A program made the position numbers and the translations under genes. This document shows positions 12,018 to 22,493 of a stretch of DNA of 64,000 nt, one piece after another. Under the pieces are notes generated by a model. It saw nothing but the letters and a program-made list of their open reading frames with translations, did not search any database and was not told where the DNA came from. The DNA lies in contig NC_134016.1 of assembly GCF_040712315.1 (NCBI RefSeq), positions 26,297,503 to 26,361,502 on the forward strand. The letters are read 5' to 3'. The stretch's first letter is position 1, and each line of letters begins with the position of its first letter. Source of the DNA: Castanea sativa. Lineage: Eukaryota > Streptophyta > Magnoliopsida > Fagales > Fagaceae.

Positions 12018-12724
12018 TCTATTTAGGTCAGGGCCAGCCCTTCCACTAGGCGAGTTAGGTAATTGCCTAAGAACCCCAAGTGGAAGGGAGGCCCCAAAAT
12101 TTTAGAAAAGAAGGGGTAGGAAGGAAAAAAAATTTGGTTTCAGATGAATCTAAAAAAATCCTGGAACATCTTTTTGACCAAAAAACAAAATTTCTATTAT
12201 ACACTTATACCCAGTTAAACATTGGTAGCACAACAAAAAATTTTGGTCTAAATAAAATCAATTGTCCCAAAAATAACATCATTATCCTCTAAACAAACCA
12301 AAATCCAACCAGATAAACTACAAATCCAGTCTAAGTAGTTAACCACAAAACAATCAATAATCAAAACAAATAAAAAATCTCAAATCCCTAAAATTTTTAT
12401 TGTCTCTTTCTCATTTTTTTCTCTCAACTCTTGCTCTCCGCCTCTCTCATTCTTTCTCTCCACTGTTGCTAGGCCTGGCTGCCTAGCTCAAGCTTCCTTT
12501 CCTCAGATCTAATCTAAATCATCCGACTGCGGGCTGCTGGCTCAAGCTTCCTTCCACCGCCGACTGCCCTTTTTTTTTCACTGCTGCCGTCAATGTCGTG
12601 CTGCGTTTTGATTATGGCTGGGTAATGGGTTTTGACTTTTGAGCTTCACTGCTTCAGGTATAACTAATATTCTAATAACTTCTAAGGCTTAGCCGCTTAG
12701 GCTTGCTTTCTATTCTACTTTTTA

Positions 12725-12755
<31 letters not shown>

Positions 12756-13282
12756 GGTTATAGGTGTAGTGTAAATGTAATAGTGGATCTATTTAGCTCC
12801 ACTGAAAGTTACTTTATCTATTTTACCTACACACATGCTGCAGCAGTGGATCTATTTTAACTTTCAACACAATAAAATAATATAAACATCACAATAAAAT
12901 AATATATCTACCACAATAAAATAATACATCTCACTACAATAAAAACACTACAATAAAAACACCACAATAAAAAAGGTAATGTGAACACAAAATAAAAAAT
13001 TAATTTTTTTTTAGCTCTCATGAACAGTGCACATCTATCTATAGATGTGCACTGTAGCAATGAGCTAAAAAAATATAGATTTAGCTCTACTGCTGCATGC
13101 TTCTTTTTGGTGTTTTGGTGGAGCTAAAATAGCTATATAGCTATTTAGCTCCACTGCTGCAAGTGCTCTTAGGATTTGTTTTATGTTTTTTTGTGGTGGG
13201 TGGGTTTTGGCAGGTTCTTAGCTGGGCTGGGCTTGTTTTGTTATGGCTGATGTGATTATTTTTTTTAAAATTTTAATCTTGT

Positions 13283-13285
<3 letters not shown>

Positions 13286-13354
<69 letters not shown>
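13286..13354. repeat. (TA)n microsatellite
   Basis: An almost pure TA run of about 68 bp inside the hAT element. It produces a spurious Tyr-Ile repeat open frame. Confidence 0.95.
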
Positions 13355-13357
<3 letters not shown>

Positions 13358-13543
13358 TGATTGGTAATATAATGAATAAATCTTTATTTATTCAGGTTGA
13401 GATTACTAAAAATTTGGTATTATTTGGTGAAACTACAATAATACTTTTTATATAAATCACTAAATCAGGTTCTATTTCTCATTTATTCTACATTTGAAAG
13501 TTATTTTTATTTTAGTCTTTATAAATATAATGTTTAATTAGAA

Positions 13544-13998
13544 ATGTCTACTAAAAAATATGCATCTGGATATGAAAAACTTTAAAAAAAATTATTTAAT
13601 TAATTAATTGAGTCTCAACCTTGAAAGATTTTCTCAATCATGATGTTTATTATGATAATGATGGTTAAGATTTATTTTCAGAGTTAAACATTTTAAAAGA
13701 AATTTTACAAATAAAAGATTATACTCTAATTGACATACTAAATTATATAAAAAGATTAGATTCATTTCCAAATACATGCATTGCTTATAAGATTTTACTA
13801 ACAATACCTGTTACAGTAGCTTCTGCAGAAAGAAGTTTTTCAAGATTATAATTAATAAAATCATATCTATGATCGACAATGTCTCAAGAAAGATTAAGTG
13901 GATTAGCTATATTATCGATTGAAAAAGAGATGTTAGAAGAACTTGAATACAAAAATTTAGTTAGGCAATTTACATCTCAAAAGACAAAAAAAAATTAA
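13544..13998 (+). pseudogene. hAT transposase remnant (N-terminal stub plus dimerisation domain)
   Basis: An ATG at 13544 opens a short stub (MSTKKYASGYEKL, then stop) that resembles the start of plant ZMYM-like hAT transposases. From about 13670 the frame reads a hAT C-terminal dimerisation segment: ELNILKEIL, then TIPVTVASAERSFSRL, then MSQERLSGLAILSIEKEM, ending at TAA 13996-13998. The SAERSFS motif is the family hallmark. Two in-frame stops occur right after SFSRL and at SYL, so the remnant is dead. The catalytic middle is missing, consistent with an internal-deletion derivative still bounded by intact TIRs and TSD. Confidence 0.85.
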
Positions 13999-14347
13999 AT
14001 TAGATTAAATTAAATGAAATATATTATAATATAAAAATATTGAAATAAACATTAATTTAATTAATATATAAGTATAAAAAAATAATAAAAAAATGCTCAA
14101 TTTTTAGTTCTCGCCTAAGGCCCCAAAATGTCTAGGGTCGGCCCTGATTTAGGTAGTATGCTTCCACCCATAATTCTTGACCCAATTAGACTAGTAATAC
14201 CCCAAAGTGACTAAACGCCAGGAATTCGAACGGCTCATCTAAAAGGTCACCAAGATCCATGAGATCAATTCTATCTAGTATCTACACTCTTGTTAAACAA
14301 AAAAGGATGACGAACAATATTTTTAGAACTTTTTAAGGACATGCAAG

Positions 14348-15460
14348 TAGACATGGCAAAACGGGCGGGTCGAGTCGGGTCGAGTTAAGTCGGGTCAAGT
14401 TAATCAGGTTGCGGTTCAGGTCGGGTTGACCTATATTTTTTACATGAATTTTTTTTTATTATAAATAAAACAACATGTATTTGTTATTTGGAAAATTATG
14501 CAACAAATTATTTAATGTAAAATACATTATTTTAACTTCACCACTTATAATAAGAATGAATTCAGTTAAACTTATTAATACTAATTCAATAATTTTAAAA
14601 TTATACAAATCCTAACATTGCTATCTAAAACAAAATAACACAAACATAAGTAAAACAAATACACATGTTTTATTTGTACACAATATTAACATTCCAAAAT
14701 ATAAAACAAAATTACAAATGACTTATTAGATAACTCATTTGATAAAGAATAAAAACATATAAGAAATTTACAATCTTGAAAATTAATTTTATAATCTATT
14801 ATCAATTGTGGTTGGCACTCTATTTCAATTTGAGATATACATTAAAATTTGATTGCTTACTTATTTATACATGGTCTCTTTTATGAATATCATATCATTG
14901 TTAAGCAACACATACTCTAGGAAATATCATAATTTATTTTGAAAAGCCGTTTATTTTTGACATAAATTGTTAAAAAATAAGCCTAAGCATTCATAATTTA
15001 TGCTAATTTGATACTTTGGCTTCACTATTTTTACACTTGTGAATGTTTTTCACATATGCCTACAATTTTAAATCTATATTTTTAACTCTACTGTAACCAT
15101 TTATCTTGGCATGTATTTTGTTATTTGATATCTAAAAATCTTTACTCATTACAGAATACTCAACCATTTATCTTTCAATTAATTTGCATATGTAAATGTA
15201 TCAATTGTTTCCTTAAAACTCACAATAAACAATTAAACTACTATTGTCTTAATTTTACTTTTTTTTTCTTTAATAAAAAAAAAGTTTTAAAAAAGTGATT
15301 CGGGTTCGGGTCGGGTTGACCCGCAAAAAACTCGAAAAACTCGAGTCGGGTCACGGGTCAACTCGTTTTTATTTCGGGTCAAAAAATCGGGTTCGGGTGG
15401 AGTATTTTCCGTTTCAAGTCGGGTCAGGTCAGAAAATTTTGACCCGTTTTGCCATGTTTA
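14348..15460. mobile_element. hAT MITE
   Basis: TIRs are TAGACATGGCAAAACGGG on the left and TAAACATGGCAAAACGGG on the right (17 of 18 match). The perfect 8-bp TSD is CATGCAAG (14340-14347 and 15461-15468). GGGTCGAGTCGGGTC-type subterminal repeats sit at both ends, and the interior is AT-rich and non-coding. Confidence 0.93.
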
Positions 15461-15729
15461 CATGCAAGCACCAAAGAAGGTAAAATCATTTGCCGTACAC
15501 CTACACATTTCGCGAGAAAAGGAAATCCTGCAGGAAACTTATAAGCTAGAATCCGATGGTACACTTAAACCAACCAAGAACGTAGTGCACATAAAAATTT
15601 AGATTGGCCAATACCAGAGCCTCTTAGGTGAAAGGCAACCTGGTTAAGTCCACGATAAATATTGCCTAAGGCATTAGGTGCTAAAGAAACTCTAACCCCT
15701 TCAGCCATTGAAGATGCCATGTCAAATGT

Positions 15730-16320
15730 TTATCGCCTCACCGCATTGTTCCCATAATGAAGAATGGAAAGACTTAAGTCATAACGCCAAAAAAGCAACC
15801 AACTTCCCCTAATCTGATACAAACAAAAGGAGTTAATGCATGAAAAAATGAACTTCCATTCCCTTGTAAGTAATAGTAGAATTTCTCTCAAGTTCATGAT
15901 AAACAAATTCTTCCCTAGAAAAGTAGTGAATCCATTGAGACCAAGTAACTTAAGAGTCTCCAAGAAAAGTATATCGCTTCTCATGAATCCTTAAACTTCC
16001 ACTGGTATAGGAAGGTGGACATTCTCACCTATCAATAACTCATTTGTGGGGATAAATTCATCATAAATAACACTTAATCCCGGTAAACTCATAATTTTGA
16101 GATCACATAAGTTAATATTCATCTCACTAGTATCATGGTGCAAAGTATTAGTTAATGAGCTCCACAATTTACAAACCCTTATAAATATTTTTATCACAAT
16201 CAAAAGAATAAAACATGATATTGACCCAACGTAAAACATCATTTTGTTTTTCCAAAATCAAGAAAGTCTTTTTTATTAAACAAGGGTGGAAAGTGGCTAA
16301 TCCACAAAATTTGAAGCCAT
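15730..16320 (-). pseudogene. Plant-mobile-domain-like fragment, left arm
   Basis: The minus strand reads INLCDLKIMSLPGLSVIYDE, then FIPTNELLIG and, after a stop, ETLKLLGLNGFTTFLGKN and a Trp/Phe-rich stretch ending near RYDLSLSIL. The run LxDLxxxSLPGxxxxYDEfIP resembles the plant mobile domain (aminotransferase-like, PMD) carried by plant transposons and by MAIL-type proteins. It is broken by stops and lacks a start. The assignment rests on a remembered motif only, so it is tentative. Confidence 0.45.
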
Positions 16321-16915
16321 TCCCCCAAATTGGGGAACGGCTTCTAATTTCGTGAATGGGCCACTTTCCAACTTTATTTGATAGAATGGTCTTTGTTGAT
16401 TTTGAATGATGTTTTACACCGTGCCAATATTTATGGTGCAGTGGGTGTATCATGTTATTCTTTTAATCATGACAAAAATATTTAAAGGGAATTGTGTGAA
16501 TTGTGAATTTCATTAACTGAAACCTTGCATCATGGCACTGGTTTAAATTATGTGCTTTCAAAATTATTAGAGTGTTTACAAGTATTTCGTGCTCCTTAGA
16601 ATGAATTTATCCCAACAAATAAGTTATTAATAAATAGGAATAACTACCTTCCTACATTAATGGAAGTTTTAAGATTTCATGCGAAGTTATGTGCTTTTTT
16701 TGGAGGGTCTATGGTTACTTGGTCTTAATGAATTCACTATTTTTATTGATAAGAATTAGTTTACGCTGGTTTTGGAGAAAAGTTTACTTTTACTTACAAG
16801 GGATAGAAGCTCATTATTTCACGTATGAATTTTCCTTGTCTATTTTAGATAAGGAGAAGTTGGTTTCTTTTTTTGGCATTATGACTTAGTCACTTTATTC
16901 TTTTGTATCGAAATG
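15735..16915. repeat. Large inverted repeat, about 0.58-kb arms
   Basis: The two arms meet at cccccaaattgggg (about 16322-16335) with almost no spacer. The left arm (about 15735-16325) and the right arm (about 16335-16915) match inverted along their length. Examples are the paired ggaatggcttc / gaacggcttc near the centre, the paired cttccactggtataggaaggt / ccttcctacattaatggaag, and the paired cttacaaggga(a/t) further out. Divergence between arms is moderate, so the inversion is not recent. Transcription through both arms could form a long hairpin RNA. Confidence 0.85.
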
Positions 16916-17100
16916 ATGTAGTGAAACTAGAGACATTTTACACAGCATCCTTAATGGCTGAAAGAATTAGAGTTTCTTTGGCATCCACTATCTTGGGTTA
17001 TATTTATTACGGTATCAACCAAGCTATCTTTCACCCTATAAACCCTGGCATGACTAATTTGATTTTTCCTGTGCATTCTGTTCTTGTTTATATTGGGGAG
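16336..17100 (+). pseudogene. Plant-mobile-domain-like fragment, right arm
   Basis: This is the inverted copy of the left-arm coding sequence, now on the plus strand and more decayed. It continues past the repeated arm into NPGMTNLIFPVHSVLVYIG at 17040-17098, where it is cut by the insertion of the LTR at 17101. The open frames in it are short and interrupted. It resumes after the insertion at 21181. Confidence 0.45.
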
Positions 17101-18021
17101 TGTGGATGCAACGAGGGGAATAAGCCTTGGTCGAGTGAACTGTGGCAAAGAAAAATAGAGTCGCCACCTAGATTAGGACTAGAAACTATAAATATAACGC
17201 CCCTGTGGAATGATTGATCTTTACCAGAGTACGTGACTAAAGTTTAGGTATGGGAATGGGAAGGTATTAGGCACCCAACTCCATCCGACCCGTAGTTCGG
17301 CCTCCACCCATTATGTTTCAAATCCTAATCCCATCAAAGTGTCTTCTAACATGTTATTTTAAACTCACACACACTAACATGCAAAACATGACAAATGTCC
17401 CACACTTATCCATAACATAAAAACCCTACCATTTATCTAGCAAAATATATCTAAAGCAGCAAGCATATCCAAGGCAGTAGCATTAACAAGCATTTAATCA
17501 AGCATATTCAATCATTCAAACCTAGCATCATGGTATTCATCAATCAAGGAGACCAATCATCATATTCAAAGATGCATGTTCATATTCATATGCATGACTT
17601 TCCTTCACTTACCTCATTGCACCACAACACCTATGCATCAATGCATGTTCAAGTTCTCATTAATGTTCATGTGGTTCATCAAAGCATAAACCCTAATTAT
17701 CAACTCAACAATCAAAACATGTGAAACATGTTATTCTACTATCCCTAGACCTAAACATGTGAAAATTAGACTCAACAAGAACTAAAGATGTGATTAAAAT
17801 TAACCCAAACATACAAGATAGAGAGACTCACAAGTTATGAAAAATCCAAATCAAGGAAAAGCTATGAAGAGAGACTCACCTTGCTTATGGAACACAACTT
17901 GGTTGATATTTTAACCGGCCCCTCAGTGCCTTTACAACAAGATCGAATGATAAATAAGGAAATCAAATATGTCAAATAGTTTATTAGTAATCACAACTAA
18001 AAAATAAAAGGTTTTCAAAAG

Positions 18022-19321
18022 TGTTAGGTTAAGATAGCTTGACCCCAGTTAATTAATTCAATTATCCAAGTTGATTAATTATATTCAATTGCATGCAAAT
18101 CGTGAAGGCACCAACAAATCACCAAAAATACTAAGTGTAGCAAAAAATAAATTGAATATAGTGATTTGTTGACAAATGAGGAAAACCTTGCAAGGCGAAA
18201 ACCCCACCGAGTGATTTTAAGATTACCACTCCCAAGAATCTACTAATCAACAATCAAGCGGTTACAAGTATAAGGAATCTTACCAACTACCCTGGCCTAT
18301 CTCAAAATACCAACTTACAGTTAAACCTTTGCTCTAATACCTAATTGGACTTGATCTTGTAGTAGCCTTCTTTTATCTTATGCACAAACCTCCAGTTTGT
18401 GACTAACTCCTTTGCACGGATCCTGGTACTTGACTAACTCCAGCAACTTAAACAGATGTTGTTCGCAGCAAAGTTTTTCACTTCATCAACAATGAGGATC
18501 AGAAAGCACTTGGTTACAAAACCCTATGATGTACAAACACAATTGTCACAATAACTTCACACAAAGAAATCAAGTCTCTTGGTCTCTGTATCCATGTGTG
18601 ACAGCCTTTAAAATAAGCTTTATATATGTTTAGAGTTGTGAGAAAAGAAACCCCAAACAAATACCAACCTACAGTTAAACCTTTGCTTCAATACTCAATT
18701 GAACTTGATCTTGTAGTAGCCTTCTTTCCCTTTGATGCACAAACCTCCAATTTGTGACTAACTCCTTTGCATAGATCTCAGTACGTGACTAACTCTAGCA
18801 ACTTAAACAAATGTTGACAGCAAAGTTTTTCACTTCATCAACAATAAAAATCAGGAAGCACTTGGTTACAAAACTCTATGGCGTACAAACACAATTGTCA
18901 CAATAGCTTCACACAAAGAAATCAAGTCTCTTGGTCTCTATATTCATGTGTGACAGCCATTAAAATAAGCTTTATACATATCTAGAGTTAGGAGAAAAGA
19001 AACCCCAAACAAATATACAAGACCAGGCTGAATTTTAAATTTGGAAATTCTGAAATCGTAATTCTCGATAGATCGAGCTGCTGTCGAAGTATCTATCGAG
19101 CTTCACATTAAGTCTCAATAGCAGACATCTATTGAGCTATCTGTCGAGACTTAATGAATAGCTTTTCTTCACTTGTTTCTTGGACCAATTTTCATATCTT
19201 TAATACTTAACTTGAACAACATGTTTCTTAAAGTACTAAACACATCTTAGATCTACCCAATTACAAGTAAAGTGCATTTTGTCAAATGAACAGCCAATTA
19301 CAATAAATTATGATCCTAGCA
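18022..19321 (-). mobile_element. Solo copia-type LTR nested in family X
   Basis: Perfect TSD AAAAG (18017-18021 and 19322-19326). On the minus strand it begins TGCTAGGATCATA and ends CTTAACCTAACA. It is homologous to the 3' LTR at 46526-47520: shared landmarks include TTAGTCACGTAC, GGATTCTCGGGAGTGGT and the TCGATAGATCGAGC-type palindromes. The orthologous empty site can be read in copy B (about 37805-37845, inverted), which supports the boundaries. It carries an internal 354-bp duplication. Confidence 0.88.
18307..19014. repeat. 354-bp tandem duplication inside solo LTR
   Basis: Two head-to-tail copies start ataccaac at 18307 and 18661 and both end gaaaccccaaacaaata. The copies include cttgatcttgtagtagccttc and gacagcc, and differ by scattered substitutions. 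Other LTRs of this family in the window lack the duplication. Confidence 0.88.
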
Positions 19322-19514
19322 AAAAGGTTTTGAGAAATCCCCTTAAGAAAATAGTTTATGCCTTTGTTTTGTGCTACAAAAAGGCTTTGAATCCTTGTAA
19401 AAAAAAGTGGTTGCTGCTGCCCTAGGGTTTTTGAGAGAGAAAATAGGATTTAGAAAGCAAATAAGCATTCTTTCTAGCTAGGGTTTCAGTTTGGAGGCAT
19501 AAGGTTGTATTTAT

Positions 19515-20643
19515 CGCTCTATTTGTTTCGATGTAAAATATTTGCAAAAGTAAAATATTTTACATGCAAAATATTTTACATGCAAAATATTTTACTGAAA
19601 ATATTTTCATTTTACAGTATTTGGTTTGCATTCCTAAAAATACAAAGAAAATGTATGTTTCAACAAAATGAAAAAATTTTTAAGAATCTCACAACCACCA
19701 CCTAATCCGGCAAAATCCAACCCACCACCACACCACTAACCACCCAAACCACCACCATATTTGCACACACCCACCTACCATCACCCTAACACTCCACTAA
19801 CTGACTGACAACTCAAATCCACAAATTGGAGAAGGAAAAAAAAGGCCAAAGCCAGCCAACCACCCACCATAACCCACAAACCATTCTAGCCACCCAAAAA
19901 CTCATCCATCACCGTGACCCACAAACCATCCTAACCACCCACTGCAGCTCAAAAACCCAGTCACCCACCACAACCCATAAACCAGCCAAAAAGACCATAG
20001 TAGTTAAAAAACCCATAGTGGTTAAATAACCCAAATCTAAGAACCGATGGGTGAGTTGACAACAATGGAGGTAAAGCCAATGTGATGGGGATAAATGAAT
20101 TGGTGGTGGAGCTGGAGACAGTGTACGGTCAAACTGAAAAAAGAATCGATGGATTTGAGTGGTCAAACCAAGAATCGGTGGGCGGAGGTGTAGAGCCGAT
20201 GATGGTAGAGGTGGAGCCGACAATGAGAGCCATCTGAGATGAGTGGTGCCGCGAACCTAAGTGGATTAGTGTCTCTGGTTTGTGGTGGCAGAGGTGGAGT
20301 TGACGATGAGAGCCACCTGAGATGAGTAGTGCTGCGAACCTAAGAATGGTTTGGTGGCTCTGGTTTGTGGGAAAGGAAAAATGACATTGGGAAGGGAGAG
20401 AGTCATGGGAAATAGCATGAGAGGTACTGACTGAGGGAGTGAAAGCATCGGGGTGAGAGCGAGAGAGTAAATTTAAAATGTTTTACTAAAATTTTAAGTG
20501 TAAAATATTTTACATAAATTTGCCTAGTTGATTTGGTTGACTGAAAATATTTTACTTTTAACTAAATATTTTATTGCAAAATAAACACAGTAAAATGGAA
20601 AAATATTTTCTTGAAAATATTTTACATCAAAACAAATAGAGCG
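19515..20643. mobile_element. MITE inserted in an LTR TATA box
   Basis: The TIRs are long: left CGCTCTATTTGTTTCGATG and right CGCTCTATTTGTTTTGATG, continuing as TAAAATATTT (29 of 30 match). The flanks share TAT on both sides. Copy B of the host LTR shows the empty site (tttataaataca, inverted), so a 3-bp TAT duplication within the TATA box is well supported. Interior: CCACCA-rich and GGTGGAGC-rich repeats, including two near copies of ctgagatgagtggtgccgcg / ctgagatgagtagtgctgcg. A 3-bp TSD would fit PIF/Harbinger or CACTA rather than hAT. Confidence 0.85.
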
Positions 20644-21180
20644 TATATGTTTAAACTAGGGTTTTCAGACTTATCTAGAGGGTTTTGGACATTCCAAAGA
20701 GTCTAGGAGCCGGGCCCTATCAAAGAGGGAGGCTCTGGGCCTTGAAAAATGAAATTTTAGGCTTCTAGAAAAGGCCTTGCATATGCAGACTCGGGGAATG
20801 TGCACGCATGCATGGTTCATGCATACACATGCATCCCTAGAAACCTTCTGACAACTCTAATGGCCAATCTTCAAATGGTCATAACTTACTCAATATAAGT
20901 CCAAATTAGGTAAAATGTATGTTCAAATTGAAGCCCGGGATGTATACTTTCCAATGAAATAAACCTCACTCAAACATTCTTTATGGACCAAAAGTTATGA
21001 TTAAAATAGTAAGCAAAGGTCATTTTTCTGCACCGTTTTCAAAGCGATTTAAGTACTTACAAGTTGTAATTATTTCTAAACTATCAAAATATCTTCAATT
21101 TCCTTTTTTAGACATTTTAAGCTCATCATTGGAACCGAGGACTAAAGTTTATTAACCGGATGCAAAATGAGGTGTCTGCA

Positions 21181-21480
21181 GGGAGTATAAGCCTTTATTG
21201 TATTGTCAAAGGCTGGGTCATGAGTTTCCTACTGAATTTCCTTGACTTGCTAGATACACAGGTGTAAGGGCAAATAATTTATCTTGTTTGGCACCTAATA
21301 TCCTTTAGAAATTCTGAAAATATTATTCACCATCCTTTTTCATTTAATGAGAGCGTAGACGGGATTGATCTAGATTATGGTGACCTTTGAGCAATTCGAA
21401 TTTGTTCACTCTAGGTATTACTAATCTAGGCTTGGCCAAGATTAATTATGGTTGGAACCATACTACCTAAATAGACTTGT
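21181..21480 (+). pseudogene. Continuation of mobile-domain-like pseudogene
   Basis: Directly after the LTR insertion the plus strand reads LYCQRLGHEFPTEFP, then a stop, then LARYTGVRANNLSCLAPNIL. This joins in sense with the sequence before 17101. It is degenerate and has no clear end. Identification depends on the same tentative family call. Confidence 0.35.
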
Positions 21481-21568
21481 TAGATTGTTTGGATTTGATC
21501 AAGGTGTTCTTGCTAATGTATCTCTTACTAGTTTTTCTCAACAAGAAGTTCGTAGTTATAAAGACTAG

Positions 21569-22488
21569 TGTTGGTGCAAACACAATGATAATGGAAATAA
21601 CACGAAGAGAATCTGAATAATACTTCTAAATTTTTATTAGTTTAAAGAAAGAGATTACACAACACTATTTGGACTGAGGCGCGGCACTCACTCTCTTTAA
21701 GGAGATTCAAGCCCTTGGTTGGCTAAACTTTGTAACTGGTGCAGACCGTCTCTGACTTGTCTCCCCCAGGATACAACAGCTCAACAAGTTTCGTATGGCT
21801 AGAACAACCTCTGCACAAAGTGTTCAAGCCCAAAACTCCACCAAAAAGAACACCATTCCTTGCCAAGAATCTCTCTATTTTTTTTTTGTATATTGCAGTA
21901 ACTTGGATTGTGTCTGAATAGGTCTATTTATAGGCTCAATGGGCCTCACGAAATTACTACCCAAATTAATCTGATTAATTAGGTCCATTATTATTATATA
22001 GTGGGTGTTACAAGATTAATTGTTAGATATTATTCTGATGGGCTAGAGTTACACAATTTAATGGTGAGATAAGGAGTTTTCTGAATAATGAAAAGGTCCA
22101 AACGGATAGTCCATTAAGTGGGTTAATGGCTCATTATTTTCCATAATAAAAATGGAATATTAATTCGGGCCATTTACTCACCAACGGATATGGTAATTAC
22201 TCTGAATGGGCTGTTAAGTAGGAGGATACAAGGTGCTGATTCATTTCCAAATTTGACACCTCCACCCTTCACCTCCCCCTTGCGCACGTATCTGGCCCAA
22301 TATTTGAGATAATTCATGTTAGCCCATTAATCACCACAATTAAAAAGAACAAAATAGTCTCTCTCCTTTTCAATGTGGGATTAAACATTTTTCACTAACT
22401 CCTCGTCTTCCACATTCACTCCCACATCTTTACGTTTATGTTATAAAATTTATTCATTTTAATTATTTAATATTAAAATGTTCCAACA
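21569..22488. mobile_element. Solo LTR
   Basis: It begins TGTTGGTGCAAACAC and ends GTTCCAACA, with 6-bp inverted ends TGTTGG/CCAACA. A perfect 5-bp TSD ACTAG flanks it (21564-21568 and 22489-22493). No internal domain or second LTR is present. Orientation is not certain; the minus strand reading TGTTGGAACATTTTAAT is my preferred sense. Confidence 0.85.
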
Positions 22489-22493
22489 ACTAG

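Larger units (their letters stand above)
12029..14146 (+). mobile_element. hAT transposon, internally deleted
   Basis: The element is bounded by a perfect 8-bp duplication ATTTAGGT (12021-12028 and 14147-14154), with short TIRs CAGGGCC(A/G)(G/A)CCCT. Subterminal sequence on both sides contains the inverted motif GCCTAAG...GGCCCCAAAAT. The interior keeps the first codons and the C-terminal dimerisation part of a transposase but lost the middle. It also holds a (TA)n run at 13286-13354 and a set of acaataaaataata-type short repeats at about 12880-12975. The coding remnant resembles the ZMYM/TTF-type hAT proteins common in plants. Confidence 0.9.
17101..21180 (-). mobile_element. Solo LTR, family X copy A, with two nested insertions
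   Basis: It starts TGTGGATGCAAC and ends GAGGTGTCTGCA, flanked by a perfect 5-bp TSD GGGAG (17096-17100 and 21181-21185). The minus strand is the LTR sense: it begins TGCAGACACCTCATTTTGC and has a TATA region that is now split by the MITE at 19515-20643. A solo copia LTR at 18022-19321 is also nested in it. Removing both leaves about 1.6 kb, matching copy B at 37097-39307 in size and order of motifs. It splits the mobile-domain pseudogene. Confidence 0.85.

Noticed and set aside
13243..13455. Open frame with a long Tyr-Ile repeat
   Set aside because: Produced by translation of the (TA)n microsatellite; similar frames at 3351, 39283 and 58254 were rejected for the same reason.
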